A stretch of DNA of 64,000 nt, taken from the NCBI GenBank assembly GCA_012735495.1, contig JAAYHD010000001.1, positions 1-64,000 on the forward strand, read 5' to 3'. Positions within the stretch are counted from its first letter, which is position 1. Each line of letters opens with the position of its first letter. The position numbers were made by a program, and so were the translations under genes. This document shows, in pieces, positions 17,632 to 27,828 of this stretch. Source of the DNA: Clostridiales bacterium. Lineage in GTDB: Bacteria > Bacillota > Clostridia > Lachnospirales > Lachnospiraceae. The notes below the pieces were generated by a model. The model was not told the DNA's origin. It did no database searches and saw only the letters and a list, made by a program, of their open reading frames with translations.

Positions 17632-18327
17632 ATGAACATACACGGCTTTAACAAATCCACTCTCTTGGACTATCCCGGGCATCTGGCAGCCACCATATTT
17701 GTGGGAGGCTGCAACTTGCGGTGCCCTTTCTGCCATAATGCTTCCCTGGTTCTCAGGCCCTACACCCAGCCGGTCATACCGCTTGAGGAGGTCCTGTCAT
17801 ATCTTGAAAAGAGAAGAGGCATCCTTGAAGGGGTATGCATAACCGGAGGGGAGCCCACCTTGTACGCAAATCTTCCCGCTTTTGCAGCTATAATAAAGGA
17901 CCTGGGCTACAAGGTAAAGCTTGATACGAACGGAACCAATCCTGCCATGATAAAAGACCTGGCAGAAAAAAAGCTTATAGATTATGTAGCCATGGATATA
18001 AAAAACTCCAGGGAAAAATATGCCGTTACAGCAGGAAATAAGGATATCTCCCTTAATGACATAGATGAGAGCATATCCTTACTCCTTTCAGGGATCGTAG
18101 AATATGAGTTCAGAACTACCGTTACCAAAGAACTGCATACCGAAAATGACATGCACTCCATAGGACAGTGGATTAATGGTGCCAGGGCATATTATCTCCA
18201 GGCCTATGCCGATTCAGGCGATATAATTTCTCCCGGATTTTCCGCCCCCTCAAAAGAGGTATTGGAATCATATAAGGCGCTCCTTTCGGATTATGCAGAG
18301 CATGTTGAAATCCGTGGTGTTTATTAA
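17632..18327 (+). CDS. Anaerobic ribonucleotide reductase activating protein-like radical SAM enzyme
   Basis: The ATG at 17632 sits behind AAGGAGG; upstream open frame is not coding. The 231-residue protein has the radical SAM cluster motif CNLRCPFC (C27, C31, C34), preceded by the NrdG-like STLLDYPGHLAATIFVGGC, and a GGEP motif at 72-75 for SAM binding. NrdG-type enzymes install the glycyl radical on the class III ribonucleotide reductase NrdD. No nrdD is present in the window, so the partner must be elsewhere. The same architecture occurs in several activases with other targets. It is the only gene on this strand here. Confidence 0.85.
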   Translation: MNIHGFNKSTLLDYPGHLAATIFVGGCNLRCPFCHNASLVLRPYTQPVIPLEEVLSYLEKRRGILEGVCITGGEPTLYANLPAFAAIIKDLGYKVKLDTNGTNPAMIKDLAEKKLIDYVAMDIKNSREKYAVTAGNKDISLNDIDESISLLLSGIVEYEFRTTVTKELHTENDMHSIGQWINGARAYYLQAYADSGDIISPGFSAPSKEVLESYKALLSDYAEHVEIRGVY

Positions 18328-18343
18328 TCATGTGATGCGGCGG

Positions 18344-19594
18344 CTAAATCCTGATTTCAATATACCAATAGCCGAAATCTCCCTGCTGGGGTTCCCTGTT
18401 GCGGATGGGTTTAAAGCAGTCAAATCCGAACATCCTGGCCATAAAACGTTCCCTGTGGTGATAAATGCCGGGGACCCCGAGCATATAACGGATTCCGAAA
18501 CGGTCGGATATTTCCGCAAATATTAAGTGATGGTAACAATAATAGCCATGAAGCAAAAAGCTGTTGCTGCTGTAGGGCCATGCGCCGGATGGCAAAAGCC
18601 CTATATCCTTCGGTTCTATCTTGACACATCTTGTTATCCCGCCGTCCTCAAATGGATTTATCTTCGGATAAGTGGCAAATATCCTTGCCGCCGCAGTTTT
18701 GTCATCCTTATCCGTTTTTGCCGCAGATATTTCAGACGGTTTATCAATGGTCTTTTCATATGCCATCTCGGAAGCCTTTTTTGCGGGTTTTCTTGAAAGG
18801 CTTTTAAGAAAGTCCTCGGAAACCTTGTCTGTGTTAATTTCATCAACTGTCTCCGACGCCATACCGGTTTGCTGTTTGTCGGGTGCTTCCTCCCCATTGT
18901 CCGCTTCCCGGGGGGCTGCTTTCGTTTCGGATTCCACTCCCTCACCGGATTCATTGGTATCTTTATTGATTTCATCCCTGGTTTCTTCCCGGATTTCCTT
19001 CTTGTTTTCCTCCTCGTTTGCTGCTTCCGGCTCTGCAAGCCTGTTTTCCCGTTCATATTTCTTATACCTGTTTACCAACTCCCAGGGATTATCAGGCATC
19101 TTATCTTCTTTCCCTGCCTCCCGATACGGCATATAGCCTGCCGGTTTCCTTGCAAATACAGGTGTATCGGGCTCGGGCCTTGCTTCCGGTTTGGGCTTTG
19201 GCTTAAGGGCATCAAGGACTTCTTCCAGTATAACCGGCTTATCATCCCATCGAGTGGCATAAAATACATTGGAGTTAAGAAACAGCAGAAGTCCGCCCAT
19301 ATCGGAAAAACCGTACCCCGAATCCTTAATGTTTTTTTCCGCGACGGTCAGCCTGCTGTCAATAACCCGGTTCTTAGCCATGCTGTCACCAAGGTAAATC
19401 AGCTCGGTTTTATCCGACGGCCTGTATATCAGGTAGGTCGGAAATATCCCATCCTGTATGCCGTTAGACTGCATATGTATTGTAAACTTGCATTCCCCGT
19501 TTTTTATCTCGACCCTGGCATAACCTACATTCTTTTTCTTTTCTCCGTTTTCATATTCGTAAATATACGACACGAATCTTTTATAATCGGCCAA
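18344..19594 (-). CDS. DUF6128-like protein with long disordered linker
   Basis: The 416-residue protein starts at TTG (19594) behind AGGGGGCG. Residues 1-135 form a beta-rich domain (YVSYIYEYENG-like start, then GYARVEIKNGECKFTIHM). Residues about 140-325 are charged, low in hydrophobics and probably disordered. The last 90 residues have the pattern NSFLLHGYYCYHHL, YMLGVPGIYHHRE and FGYWYIEI, which I associate with DUF6128 proteins of Lachnospiraceae. No signal peptide or membrane segment is seen. It converges on the NrdG-like gene. The function is unknown; the family name is from memory of its motifs. Confidence 0.75.
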   Translation of the reverse strand: MADYKRFVSYIYEYENGEKKKNVGYARVEIKNGECKFTIHMQSNGIQDGIFPTYLIYRPSDKTELIYLGDSMAKNRVIDSRLTVAEKNIKDSGYGFSDMGGLLLFLNSNVFYATRWDDKPVILEEVLDALKPKPKPEARPEPDTPVFARKPAGYMPYREAGKEDKMPDNPWELVNRYKKYERENRLAEPEAANEEENKKEIREETRDEINKDTNESGEGVESETKAAPREADNGEEAPDKQQTGMASETVDEINTDKVSEDFLKSLSRKPAKKASEMAYEKTIDKPSEISAAKTDKDDKTAAARIFATYPKINPFEDGGITRCVKIEPKDIGLLPSGAWPYSSNSFLLHGYYCYHHLIFAEISDRFGIRYMLGVPGIYHHRERFMARMFGFDCFKPIRNREPQQGDFGYWYIEIRI

Positions 19595-19681
19595 TTGATC
19601 ACGCCCCCTTAAATTACTGATCCCTCGGGTTCATACATGATTCTATTTAATATATTCCGCAAAAACGGACGTTATGCCAAA

Positions 19682-19726
19682 TAAAAACCGGCCATGCCAA
19701 AGCTTAGCCCGCTTTGGCATGACCGG
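19682..19726 (-). terminator. Terminator of carB
   Basis: A long hairpin pairs CCGGCCATGCCAAAGC (19688-19703) with GCTTTGGCATGACCGG, with one mismatch and a seven-base loop. On the minus strand it is followed by TTTTTATTT. It lies about 20 bases after the carB stop. Confidence 0.9.
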
Positions 19727-19746
19727 CCGTATTATATCTCATTTTA

Positions 19747-22700
19747 TTACTTAATCTGACTGTGAAGCTCCTGAAGGGAACGAACCCCCTCCGCCTTGTT
19801 GTGCTTTATGGCTTTTATTCCCGCTATGGTTGCCCTTGCAGCCGCCATGGTTGTTACATAGCTTATTCCGGCTTTAATTGCGGCCTTCCTGATATAGCTG
19901 TCGTCATCGGCACCCTTTTTATCTATCGGGGTATTGACAATGATGTCAATCTGCCTGTTTGTTATGGCATCCAGTATGTTAGGCCTTCCCTTGTTAAGCT
20001 TGTGGATTTTTCCAGCCTTAATACCGTGCTTTACAATCACGTCATAGGTTCCCGATGTGGCCAGTATGTTAAAGCCGCAGTCCGCAAAGCCCTGCGCCAC
20101 TTCAGGAAGCTCTGGCTTGTCCCTGTCGCTGACGCTGATAAGGACCGTTCCCGTCAAAGGCAGTGTCTGGTGAGCGGCTTCCTGGGCCTTGAAGAATGCT
20201 TCTCCGAAGGTTTGTGCCAGCCCCAGTACCTCGCCGGTGGAGCGCATCTCGGGCCCCAGTACCGGATCAACCTCCGGGAACATGTTGAACGGGAATACCG
20301 CTTCTTTTACTCCATAATGTGAGAATTTCTTTTCCTTCAGCGTTGGAACCGGCGAAGGTTGCCCCGTGTACTTGCCGACCATGATCTGAGTGGCAAGCCT
20401 TACCATCTGTATGTTGCATACCTTGGATACCAACGGAACCGTTCTTGACGCCCTCGGATTGGCCTCCAGCACATATACCTTGCCGTCCTCGATGGCGTAC
20501 TGCATGTTCATTAGGCCGCAGACATTCATTTCCTTCGCGATTTTTATGGTATAATCCTTGATTGTCTTTAAATTCTCTTCCGATATGCTTAAGGACGGTA
20601 TCACGCATGCAGAATCTCCCGAATGGATACCGGCCAGCTCTATATGTTCCATAACTGCAGGGACAAAGGCATGCTCACCGTCGCTAATGGCATCCGCTTC
20701 ACATTCAAGCGCATTGTGAAGAAAACGGTCTATCAGGATGGGCCGGTCGGGAGTTACCCCTACCGCAGCTTCCATATATACCTTGAGGCTTTCATCGTCA
20801 TGGACTATTTCCATGCCCCGCCCGCCAAGCACATATGAAGGCCGCACCATAACCGGATACCCGATTTTTCTTGCAATTTCAAGGGCTTCTTCTACGTTGA
20901 CCGCCATACCGGACTCGGGCATGGGTATCCCGAGCTTGTCCATCATTTCGCGGAACCTGTCCCTGTCCTCGGCCAAATCGATTGTCTCGGGAGACGTACC
21001 AAGAATGTTCACGCCGTTTTTCTTTAATTCCTGCGCTAGGTTAAGCGGTGTCTGGCCGCCGAATTGCGCTATGACACCGAGGGGCTTTTCCTTCTCATAT
21101 ATTCCGAGCACATCCTCAATCGTAAGGGGCTCGAAATACAGCCTGTCTGACGTATCGTAGTCCGTCGATACGGTTTCCGGGTTGCAGTTTATTATAATGG
21201 TCTCGATACCCAAATCCCTCAGGGCAAATGCAGCGTGAACACAGCAGTAGTCGAATTCTATGCCCTGTCCTATCCTGTTTGGGCCTCCTCCGAGTATTAT
21301 TACCTTTTTATTGCTTGTTGTCGGAACATTGTCCTCCTTTATATGATAGGAGGAGTAGTAGTATTTTGCGTCCTTTGTTCCGCTGACATGTATTCCTGCC
21401 CATTTGGCCTTGATTCCCGCTTCATACCTGGCCTTCCTGATCTCATCCTCCCCGACCTCAAGAATCCGGCTTAAGTACCTGTCGGAAAAGCCGTCAAGCT
21501 TGGCCTGCTTAAGCACGTCCACAGGCGGAACGCTTCCCTTGTATGCCTTAAGAGCTTCCTCTTCCTCGACAAGCTCCTTCATCTGTTCGATAAAATAGGG
21601 CTTGATCTTGGTAAGCTCATTAATTTCTTCCACGGTTGCGCCCTTTCTCAAGGCCTCGTACATGATAAACTGGCGTTCGCTGGATATATTGTGGAGCAGG
21701 TCAAGCAGCTCTTCCTTGGATTTTGATGCAAAATCCTTGGCTCCGCCGAGCCCGTATCGCCCGATCTCAAGGCTGCGGACGGCCTTCTGGAACGCTTCTT
21801 TATATGTCCTTCCCACGCTCATAACTTCTCCGACGGCCTTCATCTGTGTTCCCAGCCTGTCCTGGGCGCCCCTGAATTTTTCAAACGCCCAGCGGGCATA
21901 TTTTATGACCAGGTGTTCCCCGTCGGGGTAATATTTATCAAGTGTTCCGTACTTGCCGCAGGGAATGTCGCTAAGATTCAGTCCTGCCGCCAGCAGGGCG
22001 GAAACAAACGCTATCGGGAATCCCGTCGCCTTGGAAGCCAGTGCTGAAGAACGGGAAGTTCTCGGATTTATCTCTACCACACATATCCTGCCCGTGGCAG
22101 GGTTATGCGCGAACTGAACATTGGTACCTCCAATAACGTCTATTGCGTCCACAATCCTGTATGCCTGCCTCTGAAGCTCCGCTTGCAGTTCCTTGGATAT
22201 GGTCAGCATGGGAGCACAGCAGATGGAATCACCGGTATGGACTCCCAGGGGATCAATGTTTTCAATAAAGCAAACCGTAATCTTGTTGCCGGCGGCATCC
22301 CGGACCACCTCAAGCTCCAGCTCGTCCCAGCCAAGCATGGATTCTTCGACCAGGACCTGGTGAACCAGGCTTGCCTGAAGCCCTCTTGCTGCCACCGTCT
22401 TAAGCTCATCCACGTTATATACAAGTCCGCCGCCTTCACCGCCCATGGTATAGGCAGGACGGATTACAACCGGATAGGACAGCTTGTCCGCAATAGCCAG
22501 TGCTTCGTCCACCGAATAAGCCACTTCGCTCCTTGCCATATCTATCCCCAGGGACTGCATGGTTTTTTTAAATTCAATCCGGTCCTCACCCCGTTTTATG
22601 GCATCAACCTGCACGCCGATAACCTTGACATTATATTTTTTCAGTACGCCGGCCTTGTCCAGCTCCGAGCATAAATTTAGGCCTGATTGCCCGCCTAGGT

Positions 22701-22965
22701 TAGGAAGTAGTGCATCCGGCCGCTCTTTTTCAATTATATGCGTCAGGCGTTCCACATTCAGCGGCTCTATATATGTTACATCCGCCGTTGTGGTATCCGT
22801 CATAATGGTGGCAGGATTTGAATTAACAAGAACTATCTTGTAGCCCAGGCTCCTCAAGGCCTTGCATGCCTGGGTGCCGGAATAGTCAAACTCGCATGCC
22901 TGACCTATTATGATGGGCCCGGATCCGATAATCAGAATCTTGTTTATGTCGGTTCGCTTACCCAT
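19747..22965 (-). CDS. carB: Carbamoyl-phosphate synthase large subunit
   Basis: CarB makes carbamoyl phosphate for pyrimidines and arginine from bicarbonate, ammonia and two ATP. The 1072-residue length is full size. The two ATP-grasp halves are visible: the first begins with KILIIGSGPIIIGQACEFDYSG, and the second begins with KVIILGGGPNRIGQGIEFDYC. The C-terminal allosteric domain of the methylglyoxal synthase fold (about 940-1072) ends the protein. The small subunit carA is not adjacent, which is unusual; upstream is rsmA. An AAAGGAGG ribosome site precedes the ATG and a strong terminator follows. Confidence 0.98.
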   Translation of the reverse strand: MGKRTDINKILIIGSGPIIIGQACEFDYSGTQACKALRSLGYKIVLVNSNPATIMTDTTTADVTYIEPLNVERLTHIIEKERPDALLPNLGGQSGLNLCSELDKAGVLKKYNVKVIGVQVDAIKRGEDRIEFKKTMQSLGIDMARSEVAYSVDEALAIADKLSYPVVIRPAYTMGGEGGGLVYNVDELKTVAARGLQASLVHQVLVEESMLGWDELELEVVRDAAGNKITVCFIENIDPLGVHTGDSICCAPMLTISKELQAELQRQAYRIVDAIDVIGGTNVQFAHNPATGRICVVEINPRTSRSSALASKATGFPIAFVSALLAAGLNLSDIPCGKYGTLDKYYPDGEHLVIKYARWAFEKFRGAQDRLGTQMKAVGEVMSVGRTYKEAFQKAVRSLEIGRYGLGGAKDFASKSKEELLDLLHNISSERQFIMYEALRKGATVEEINELTKIKPYFIEQMKELVEEEEALKAYKGSVPPVDVLKQAKLDGFSDRYLSRILEVGEDEIRKARYEAGIKAKWAGIHVSGTKDAKYYYSSYHIKEDNVPTTSNKKVIILGGGPNRIGQGIEFDYCCVHAAFALRDLGIETIIINCNPETVSTDYDTSDRLYFEPLTIEDVLGIYEKEKPLGVIAQFGGQTPLNLAQELKKNGVNILGTSPETIDLAEDRDRFREMMDKLGIPMPESGMAVNVEEALEIARKIGYPVMVRPSYVLGGRGMEIVHDDESLKVYMEAAVGVTPDRPILIDRFLHNALECEADAISDGEHAFVPAVMEHIELAGIHSGDSACVIPSLSISEENLKTIKDYTIKIAKEMNVCGLMNMQYAIEDGKVYVLEANPRASRTVPLVSKVCNIQMVRLATQIMVGKYTGQPSPVPTLKEKKFSHYGVKEAVFPFNMFPEVDPVLGPEMRSTGEVLGLAQTFGEAFFKAQEAAHQTLPLTGTVLISVSDRDKPELPEVAQGFADCGFNILATSGTYDVIVKHGIKAGKIHKLNKGRPNILDAITNRQIDIIVNTPIDKKGADDDSYIRKAAIKAGISYVTTMAAARATIAGIKAIKHNKAEGVRSLQELHSQIK

Positions 22966-23169
22966 ATTATCCTCCTTTAATTACAACACAATGTTCTCGC
23001 GCCATGTCCCTATATAAAAATGGACAAAAAAAATTTGATTCTTTTCTGCCTCTTGTTTTTATTCCTATTAATACTAATAGAAAGTTTATATTTATGCAAC
23101 TGTTATTTTATTAAATTTTTTATATTAGGACGGGTGTATTCCTTCCCGATGCCTGTCCTGCATGCAGGA

Positions 23170-24042
23170 TTACTGTATACGCAGCTTCGACAGGTAATTT
23201 GCAATAGCGGCAAACTGCTCAAGGGACAGGGCTTCCCCTCTCACATCCCTGTCAATGCCCAGGGCGTCCAGGGCCCTTGCCACATCATCCTTGCCGTATT
23301 TTAACCCCTCAAAATTGGCTATACCGTTAACAAACGTCTTTCTTCTTTGGTTAAAGGATGCGCGGACTAGCATAAATAAAAGGCCTTCATCCTCCACATG
23401 ATATACGGGCTTCCCATATGGCACAAGCTTAATTACCGCCGATCCGACCTTCGGACGGGGTATGAAGCAGTTTGGCGGGACATTTGCAACCAGCTCAGGC
23501 CTGGCATAATACTGCACGGCAAGGGAAAGGGCGCCGTAATCCCCTGAGCCAGGCTTTGCTTGTATACGGTCCGCCACTTCCTTTTGAACCATTATTGTTA
23601 TATCCGATAAGGGGATATGCCTTTCGAAGATTTCCATGATAATGGGCGTTGTAATATAATACGGGAGATTTGCCACAATCTTTGCCGGCCTGTTATTGCC
23701 ATATTCCTTTACCAGTGATGCCATGTCGGCTTTCAGAATATCGTCGTTTATGATTGTCACGTTGTCATACCCGGACAGGGTTTCATCAAGGATGGGAATC
23801 AGTTTCTTGTCTATTTCCACCGCCAGAACTTTTCCCGCCTTCTCACATAAATACTGCGTAAGGGTGCCGATTCCGGGGCCGATTTCAAGAACGAAATCTT
23901 CCCTTGTAATACCGGCCGCCCTGATGATTTTTTCAATAACATGGCTGTCTACCAGGAAATTCTGTCCAAATTTCTTCTGTATCGCAAACCCGTGTTTTTT
24001 TAATATGTCAATTGTGTTCTTGGGGCTTCCCAGTGTTCCCAT
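23170..24042 (-). CDS. rsmA: 16S rRNA dimethyladenosine transferase (KsgA)
   Basis: RsmA dimethylates A1518 and A1519 of 16S rRNA. The 290-residue protein has the N-terminal KKFGQNFLVD motif, the SAM-binding loop LEIGPGIGTLTQYL (about 52-65), and the catalytic motif NLPYYI, all intact. Its start overlaps the tatD stop by one base (TAATG), an arrangement common for tatD-rsmA in Firmicutes. Confidence 0.97.
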   Translation of the reverse strand: MGTLGSPKNTIDILKKHGFAIQKKFGQNFLVDSHVIEKIIRAAGITREDFVLEIGPGIGTLTQYLCEKAGKVLAVEIDKKLIPILDETLSGYDNVTIINDDILKADMASLVKEYGNNRPAKIVANLPYYITTPIIMEIFERHIPLSDITIMVQKEVADRIQAKPGSGDYGALSLAVQYYARPELVANVPPNCFIPRPKVGSAVIKLVPYGKPVYHVEDEGLLFMLVRASFNQRRKTFVNGIANFEGLKYGKDDVARALDALGIDRDVRGEALSLEQFAAIANYLSKLRIQ

Positions 24043-24815
24043 TAACTTCCTTCCATTCTATAAAGCTTTTTTGCGTTATTATTGGTAACGCGGATCACCG
24101 TTTCGTAATCAATATTTTTAATGCTTGCTATTTCCCGCGCGATATAAGGCAGGTACAGCGAGCTGTTTCTCTTTCCCCGGAAAGGAACAGGCGCCAGGTA
24201 TGGGCAGTCCGTTTCAAGCACAAGCTGCTCCAGGGGAGCATATGCCACTACCTCTTTAAGCTTTCTTCCGTTCGTAAAGGTAACCACTCCGCCTATCCCA
24301 AGATAAAAGCCCATGTCAAGGTACAGCCTGGCAATCTCCACTCCATATCCGAAGCAGTGAAGAACCACGCCCAGGTCCTGAACCTTGCTTTCCTTTAATA
24401 TATTGTAGGTATCATTGGCCGCATCCCTGCTGTGAATAACAATCGGCTTGTCCAGCTCCTTCGCCAGCTCAATCTGCCTTATGAACCACTTCTTCTGTAT
24501 GTCCCTGTCGGGAGTATCCCAATAATAATCAAGGCCTATCTCACCGACGGCAAGTGCCTTGGGATGCTTTGCCTTTTCCTTAAGCCATGACAGCCGTTCC
24601 TCATCCATACCTGCCGTTTCCTCGGGATGAATGCCGACCGCCGCATATATATAGCCATAGCTTTCGGCAAGCTTTATTGACTTCTCGACGGATTCGAATC
24701 CGGAGCCTATATTTACCACATATTCGATATCATGTTTCGGGAGACATTCCAATAACTCTCCGCGGTCCTCATTAAAGGCCGCGTCGTCATAATGGGCATG
24801 AGTATCAAATAACAT
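24042..24815 (-). CDS. tatD: TatD-family metal-dependent hydrolase
   Basis: This 257-residue protein has the TatD signatures: DTHAHYD at the start (H6, H8), VGEIGLDYYW, a metal-ligand histidine in PIVIHSRDA, and LETDCPYLAPVPFRGK. TatD proteins are two-metal TIM-barrel hydrolases with 3'-5' DNase activity. It lies directly upstream of rsmA with a one-base overlap. The true cellular substrate in this group is not known. Confidence 0.93.
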   Translation of the reverse strand: MLFDTHAHYDDAAFNEDRGELLECLPKHDIEYVVNIGSGFESVEKSIKLAESYGYIYAAVGIHPEETAGMDEERLSWLKEKAKHPKALAVGEIGLDYYWDTPDRDIQKKWFIRQIELAKELDKPIVIHSRDAANDTYNILKESKVQDLGVVLHCFGYGVEIARLYLDMGFYLGIGGVVTFTNGRKLKEVVAYAPLEQLVLETDCPYLAPVPFRGKRNSSLYLPYIAREIASIKNIDYETVIRVTNNNAKKLYRMEGS

Positions 24816-24904
24816 TTTATTTTCCTCTTTTTTATATTTGCCTTAAATCTGGCTTATATCCCGTACATTATACAATAGTTCCATTTATAATACAATAATG
24901 CGGC

Positions 24905-24936
24905 TGATAAAAGGATTGAGCATAAGCTCAATCCTT
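24905..24936 (-). terminator. Terminator after amrS
   Basis: An 11-bp perfect stem AAGGATTGAGC / GCTCAATCCTT (24911-24936) with a four-base loop is followed on the minus strand by TTTTATC. It closes the transcript that contains the AmmeMemoRadiSam pair. Confidence 0.85.
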
Positions 24937-24941
24937 GCCTT

Positions 24942-25769
24942 TCAACAGTTTCCTTCATAAACATGTTTCAGGTTTCTTCGGGCCACATCCGCCAGCCGAT
25001 ATATGGTTCTTACAGGTGTCGGTTCCTTGTCCCGCATCCGCCACCTGGGAAAAAACCGCGTTATGTGAAGCGGAATGTCAGGACTAATACCGGCAAGCCA
25101 GCCGGAGAGAGCTTCTATCTCTTCTTCGCTGTCATTTTCACCGGGAATTATCAGGGTGGTTACCTCCACATGGCATTGTCCCGCGGCGATTTTTATCGTG
25201 TTTCTGACTGTATCAAGGTCACCCTTTATCCTTGCATAGAATTCATCCGAAAAGGCCTTCAGGTCGATATTTAACGCATCTATTAACGGAAGCAGGTTTT
25301 TTAGCGGCTCCTCGCAGATATACCCGTTGGTTACCACCACGTTCTTAAGTCCCCTGTCCCTGGCGGCCTTGCTGCAGTCCATGACAAACTCGTACCCTAT
25401 AAGGGGTTCATTATAAGTATAGGCTATTCCGATATTTCCCCTTGATTTAAGCTCCTGCGCCTTTTCTGCGAGCCCGTCCACGGTTATGGTGTCATAATGC
25501 ACCTCCGTGCCCCTAACCATGGATATTTCACAGTTTTGGCAAAAGGGACACCTAAGATTGCAGCCGTAGCTTCCAACGGAAAGAATCCTGCTTCCAGGGT
25601 AAAAACGGTACAAGGGCTTCTTCTCTATCGGGTCCAGCGCAATAGACGTTATTTTACCGTAATTTTCACAGACCACCCTTCCGTCCCTGCATATTCTTCC
25701 GTTGCAGAATCCCGTCTGCCCTTCGGACAATCTGCACTTATGGGGACATATTCCGCATTCAGCCTTCAC
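24942..25769 (-). CDS. amrS: AmmeMemoRadiSam system radical SAM enzyme
   Basis: The 275-residue protein has the N-terminal Cys cluster (C5, C8, C12, C22; the ECGICPHKC start), and the radical SAM motif CNLRCPFC (C70, C74, C77) within SVGSYGCNLRCPFCQNCEIS. These are characteristic of AmrS, related to pyruvate formate-lyase activases. It follows the AmrB/AmrA fusion by 33 bases on the same strand, which supports the family call. The system is widespread in anaerobes but its reaction has not been established. The gene ends in a clear terminator. Confidence 0.93.
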   Translation of the reverse strand: MKAECGICPHKCRLSEGQTGFCNGRICRDGRVVCENYGKITSIALDPIEKKPLYRFYPGSRILSVGSYGCNLRCPFCQNCEISMVRGTEVHYDTITVDGLAEKAQELKSRGNIGIAYTYNEPLIGYEFVMDCSKAARDRGLKNVVVTNGYICEEPLKNLLPLIDALNIDLKAFSDEFYARIKGDLDTVRNTIKIAAGQCHVEVTTLIIPGENDSEEEIEALSGWLAGISPDIPLHITRFFPRWRMRDKEPTPVRTIYRLADVARRNLKHVYEGNC

Positions 25770-25802
25770 AAAAGCATCCCTCGATTCATAATCCGGTCGT
25801 AA

Positions 25803-27188
25803 TTATTGATGTCTTATCACTTCGAACCTTTCCAGCTTTATTTTTTCTTTATCCGATATCCCGGCTTTCCTTCGCGCAATCGCCACCTGCTCCTCCACGG
25901 TATCTACTCCTTCAAGGTTCGGCAGCAGCAGACCCCTTTTCAGCCCCGAGCTTACTATGACACCGTATCTTTTCACATCCAGCTGGTCCATGGACTGGAT
26001 GGGCTCCGGCTTTGAAAGCACATCCACGCTGTATACCAGGTCATCCAGCTCATTCTCGGTAACAGGCGTGAAACGGGGATCCTCAAGCCCGGCACTTACC
26101 GCGTTTCTTATAATCTCCTCGGCTATGCAGCTTGTTGCCGGTGTAATGGTTCCGATGCATCCCCTAAGATGGCCGTATTTCTTGATGGACACAAAAACTC
26201 CCGCCTTGTTTTTCAGCATTTCCTCGGGAAGCCCTTCCGGAAGCTTTACGAATTTTCCCGTTTTCACATAGGTCTCAAGCGATAGCCTGGCCAGTTTGAC
26301 GTATGCATCCGCCTTCATTATCCGTTCTCTTGCCATTTTTACCTGCTCATTTTTAAATACAATATCAAAATCCCTGCTGTCGTCTTCTCCCGTGACCGTA
26401 TATGCACATATTCCGTATCCGACGCCGAAAGGCCCTTCATAGGACTTAAAGTCCGTCTTTACGGCAAGACCGCTTAATGCGCCCGCCATTATAATAAACG
26501 ACCTTAAGCCGCATTCGGCCGCCTTTTCACAGAAATCAGGTGAAAAGGTGAGGAATTTCAGGAAATCCGCCTCTTTCATGGCTTCTGTAATCTGCCTGTC
26601 GAATTCCACTCCTTCTTCACTGAAGCCATAAGGGCCGTCTTTCTTAAGCTTGTGGGACAGGTCGCCGCTGGCCACAAAAACAACCTTTCTGTCCAGCTTG
26701 TCCGCCGTCTCCTTGATGCATCTTCCCAGCTTGTAATGATCGGTGACCGGAAGGCCCGACAGACCGATTCTAACCAGCTTGTACTTCTTTAGGTATTGAT
26801 TGATAAAGTACAGGGGAACCATTGTTCCGTGATCCAGGCTGCCGTCCCTTTCACCAAGGGTTCCCGCATCTATATTCCGTTTTCTTGCCAGGTTCATAAG
26901 CTCCTTAACAAAGCCCTCGTCATATTCGGCCAAGACCGATATGTTCCATGCCCCGAACCGTCCGAAATCCCCTCTTGCACCGGGACCGGGGGAGATGTGA
27001 AAATAATCAGAATAAATGATTGAGTGAGGTGTCGTTAATACGATAGTATCCGGCTCAAGTTCGGCTATCTGCCTTGCTATATCGTGGTATCCGTCAATTG
27101 TCTTTTGAATCTTCTTTTCTTCTCCCCGTCCTATTTCAGGAATTATGATTGGAGGATGGGGAACTATAAATGCACCCAAGATAGGCAC
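25803..27188 (-). CDS. AmmeMemoRadiSam fusion protein: MEMO/LigB-like domain plus AMMECR1 domain
   Basis: The start is GTG at 27188 behind GGAGGTGATGCT. Of 461 residues, about 1-275 form a class III extradiol dioxygenase-like (LigB/MEMO) domain with [13 protein letters not shown], and ASGDLSHKL that contains a metal-type histidine. Residues about 285-455 are an AMMECR1 domain with [19 protein letters not shown] and the usual GLKRGLLLP. AmrS lies downstream. In many genomes these are separate proteins; here they are one chain. The function of the system is unknown, so a redox or RNA/protein modification role is only a guess. Confidence 0.92.
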   Translation of the reverse strand: MPILGAFIVPHPPIIIPEIGRGEEKKIQKTIDGYHDIARQIAELEPDTIVLTTPHSIIYSDYFHISPGPGARGDFGRFGAWNISVLAEYDEGFVKELMNLARKRNIDAGTLGERDGSLDHGTMVPLYFINQYLKKYKLVRIGLSGLPVTDHYKLGRCIKETADKLDRKVVFVASGDLSHKLKKDGPYGFSEEGVEFDRQITEAMKEADFLKFLTFSPDFCEKAAECGLRSFIIMAGALSGLAVKTDFKSYEGPFGVGYGICAYTVTGEDDSRDFDIVFKNEQVKMARERIMKADAYVKLARLSLETYVKTGKFVKLPEGLPEEMLKNKAGVFVSIKKYGHLRGCIGTITPATSCIAEEIIRNAVSAGLEDPRFTPVTENELDDLVYSVDVLSKPEPIQSMDQLDVKRYGVIVSSGLKRGLLLPNLEGVDTVEEQVAIARRKAGISDKEKIKLERFEVIRHQ

Positions 27189-27285
27189 AGCATCACCTCC
27201 GTTTCGGATTACGGTCGACGTGTATTATATGATATCTAGATTTTACCCCTTTTTGTGGCAATATGCAATAATTGCCTTGCAACGG

Positions 27286-27822
27286 TCAGAACACCAGGTT
27301 CGTGATTATAACACTGGCAATTGTACCGGCAAGAGTAGCCGTAAGGGCTCCCGCCAGGGTATACCTGGTTTTCGTTACACCTGCTGCCATGAAATATACG
27401 GCCATTGTATAAAATATTGTTTCCGTGCTGCTTAATATTATGGACGCAAGCCTGCCGAAATATGAATCCGGACCATATTCCTTGAAAATATCCAGCAGCA
27501 GACCGGTTGCCGCGGATGATGAAAACATCTTGACCAGCACCAGGGGAAGCAGCTCCGGTGCCAAACCGATTTTCCCCGTTATGGGAGCCAAAAGCCCGGA
27601 CAGCATGTCAAGGGCGCCCGAGGCTCGCAGTATGCCCACCCCCACCATCAATCCTATAAGCGTGGGCAGAATATCCTTTACCACCCTAAAGCCATCCTTG
27701 GCTCCCTCGATAAACTCGTCATATACCGGTGTCTTTGATGATAGTCCCATGCAAATAATGTAAAAGAATACAAAAGGTATTATATAGTCTGATATATATA
27801 TTAAAAAATTCATACCGGCCAC
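27286..27822 (-). CDS. spmB: Spore maturation protein B
   Basis: This 178-residue membrane protein has the SpmB pattern of several hydrophobic segments and VYDEFIEGAKDGFRVVKDILPTLIGLMVGVG. SpmB and SpmA are needed for spore core dehydration in Bacillus and clostridia, probably as a nucleoside- or ion-transport-like pair in the spore membrane. It starts six bases after spmA stops and is followed by the AmmeMemoRadiSam pair on the same strand. Confidence 0.95.
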   Translation of the reverse strand: MAGMNFLIYISDYIIPFVFFYIICMGLSSKTPVYDEFIEGAKDGFRVVKDILPTLIGLMVGVGILRASGALDMLSGLLAPITGKIGLAPELLPLVLVKMFSSSAATGLLLDIFKEYGPDSYFGRLASIILSSTETIFYTMAVYFMAAGVTKTRYTLAGALTATLAGTIASVIITNLVF

Positions 27823-27828
27823 CCCCCC

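Noticed and set aside
23154..23169. TCCTGCATGCAGGA palindrome after rsmA as a terminator or operator
   Set aside because: It has no loop and no T run, and only one copy is present.
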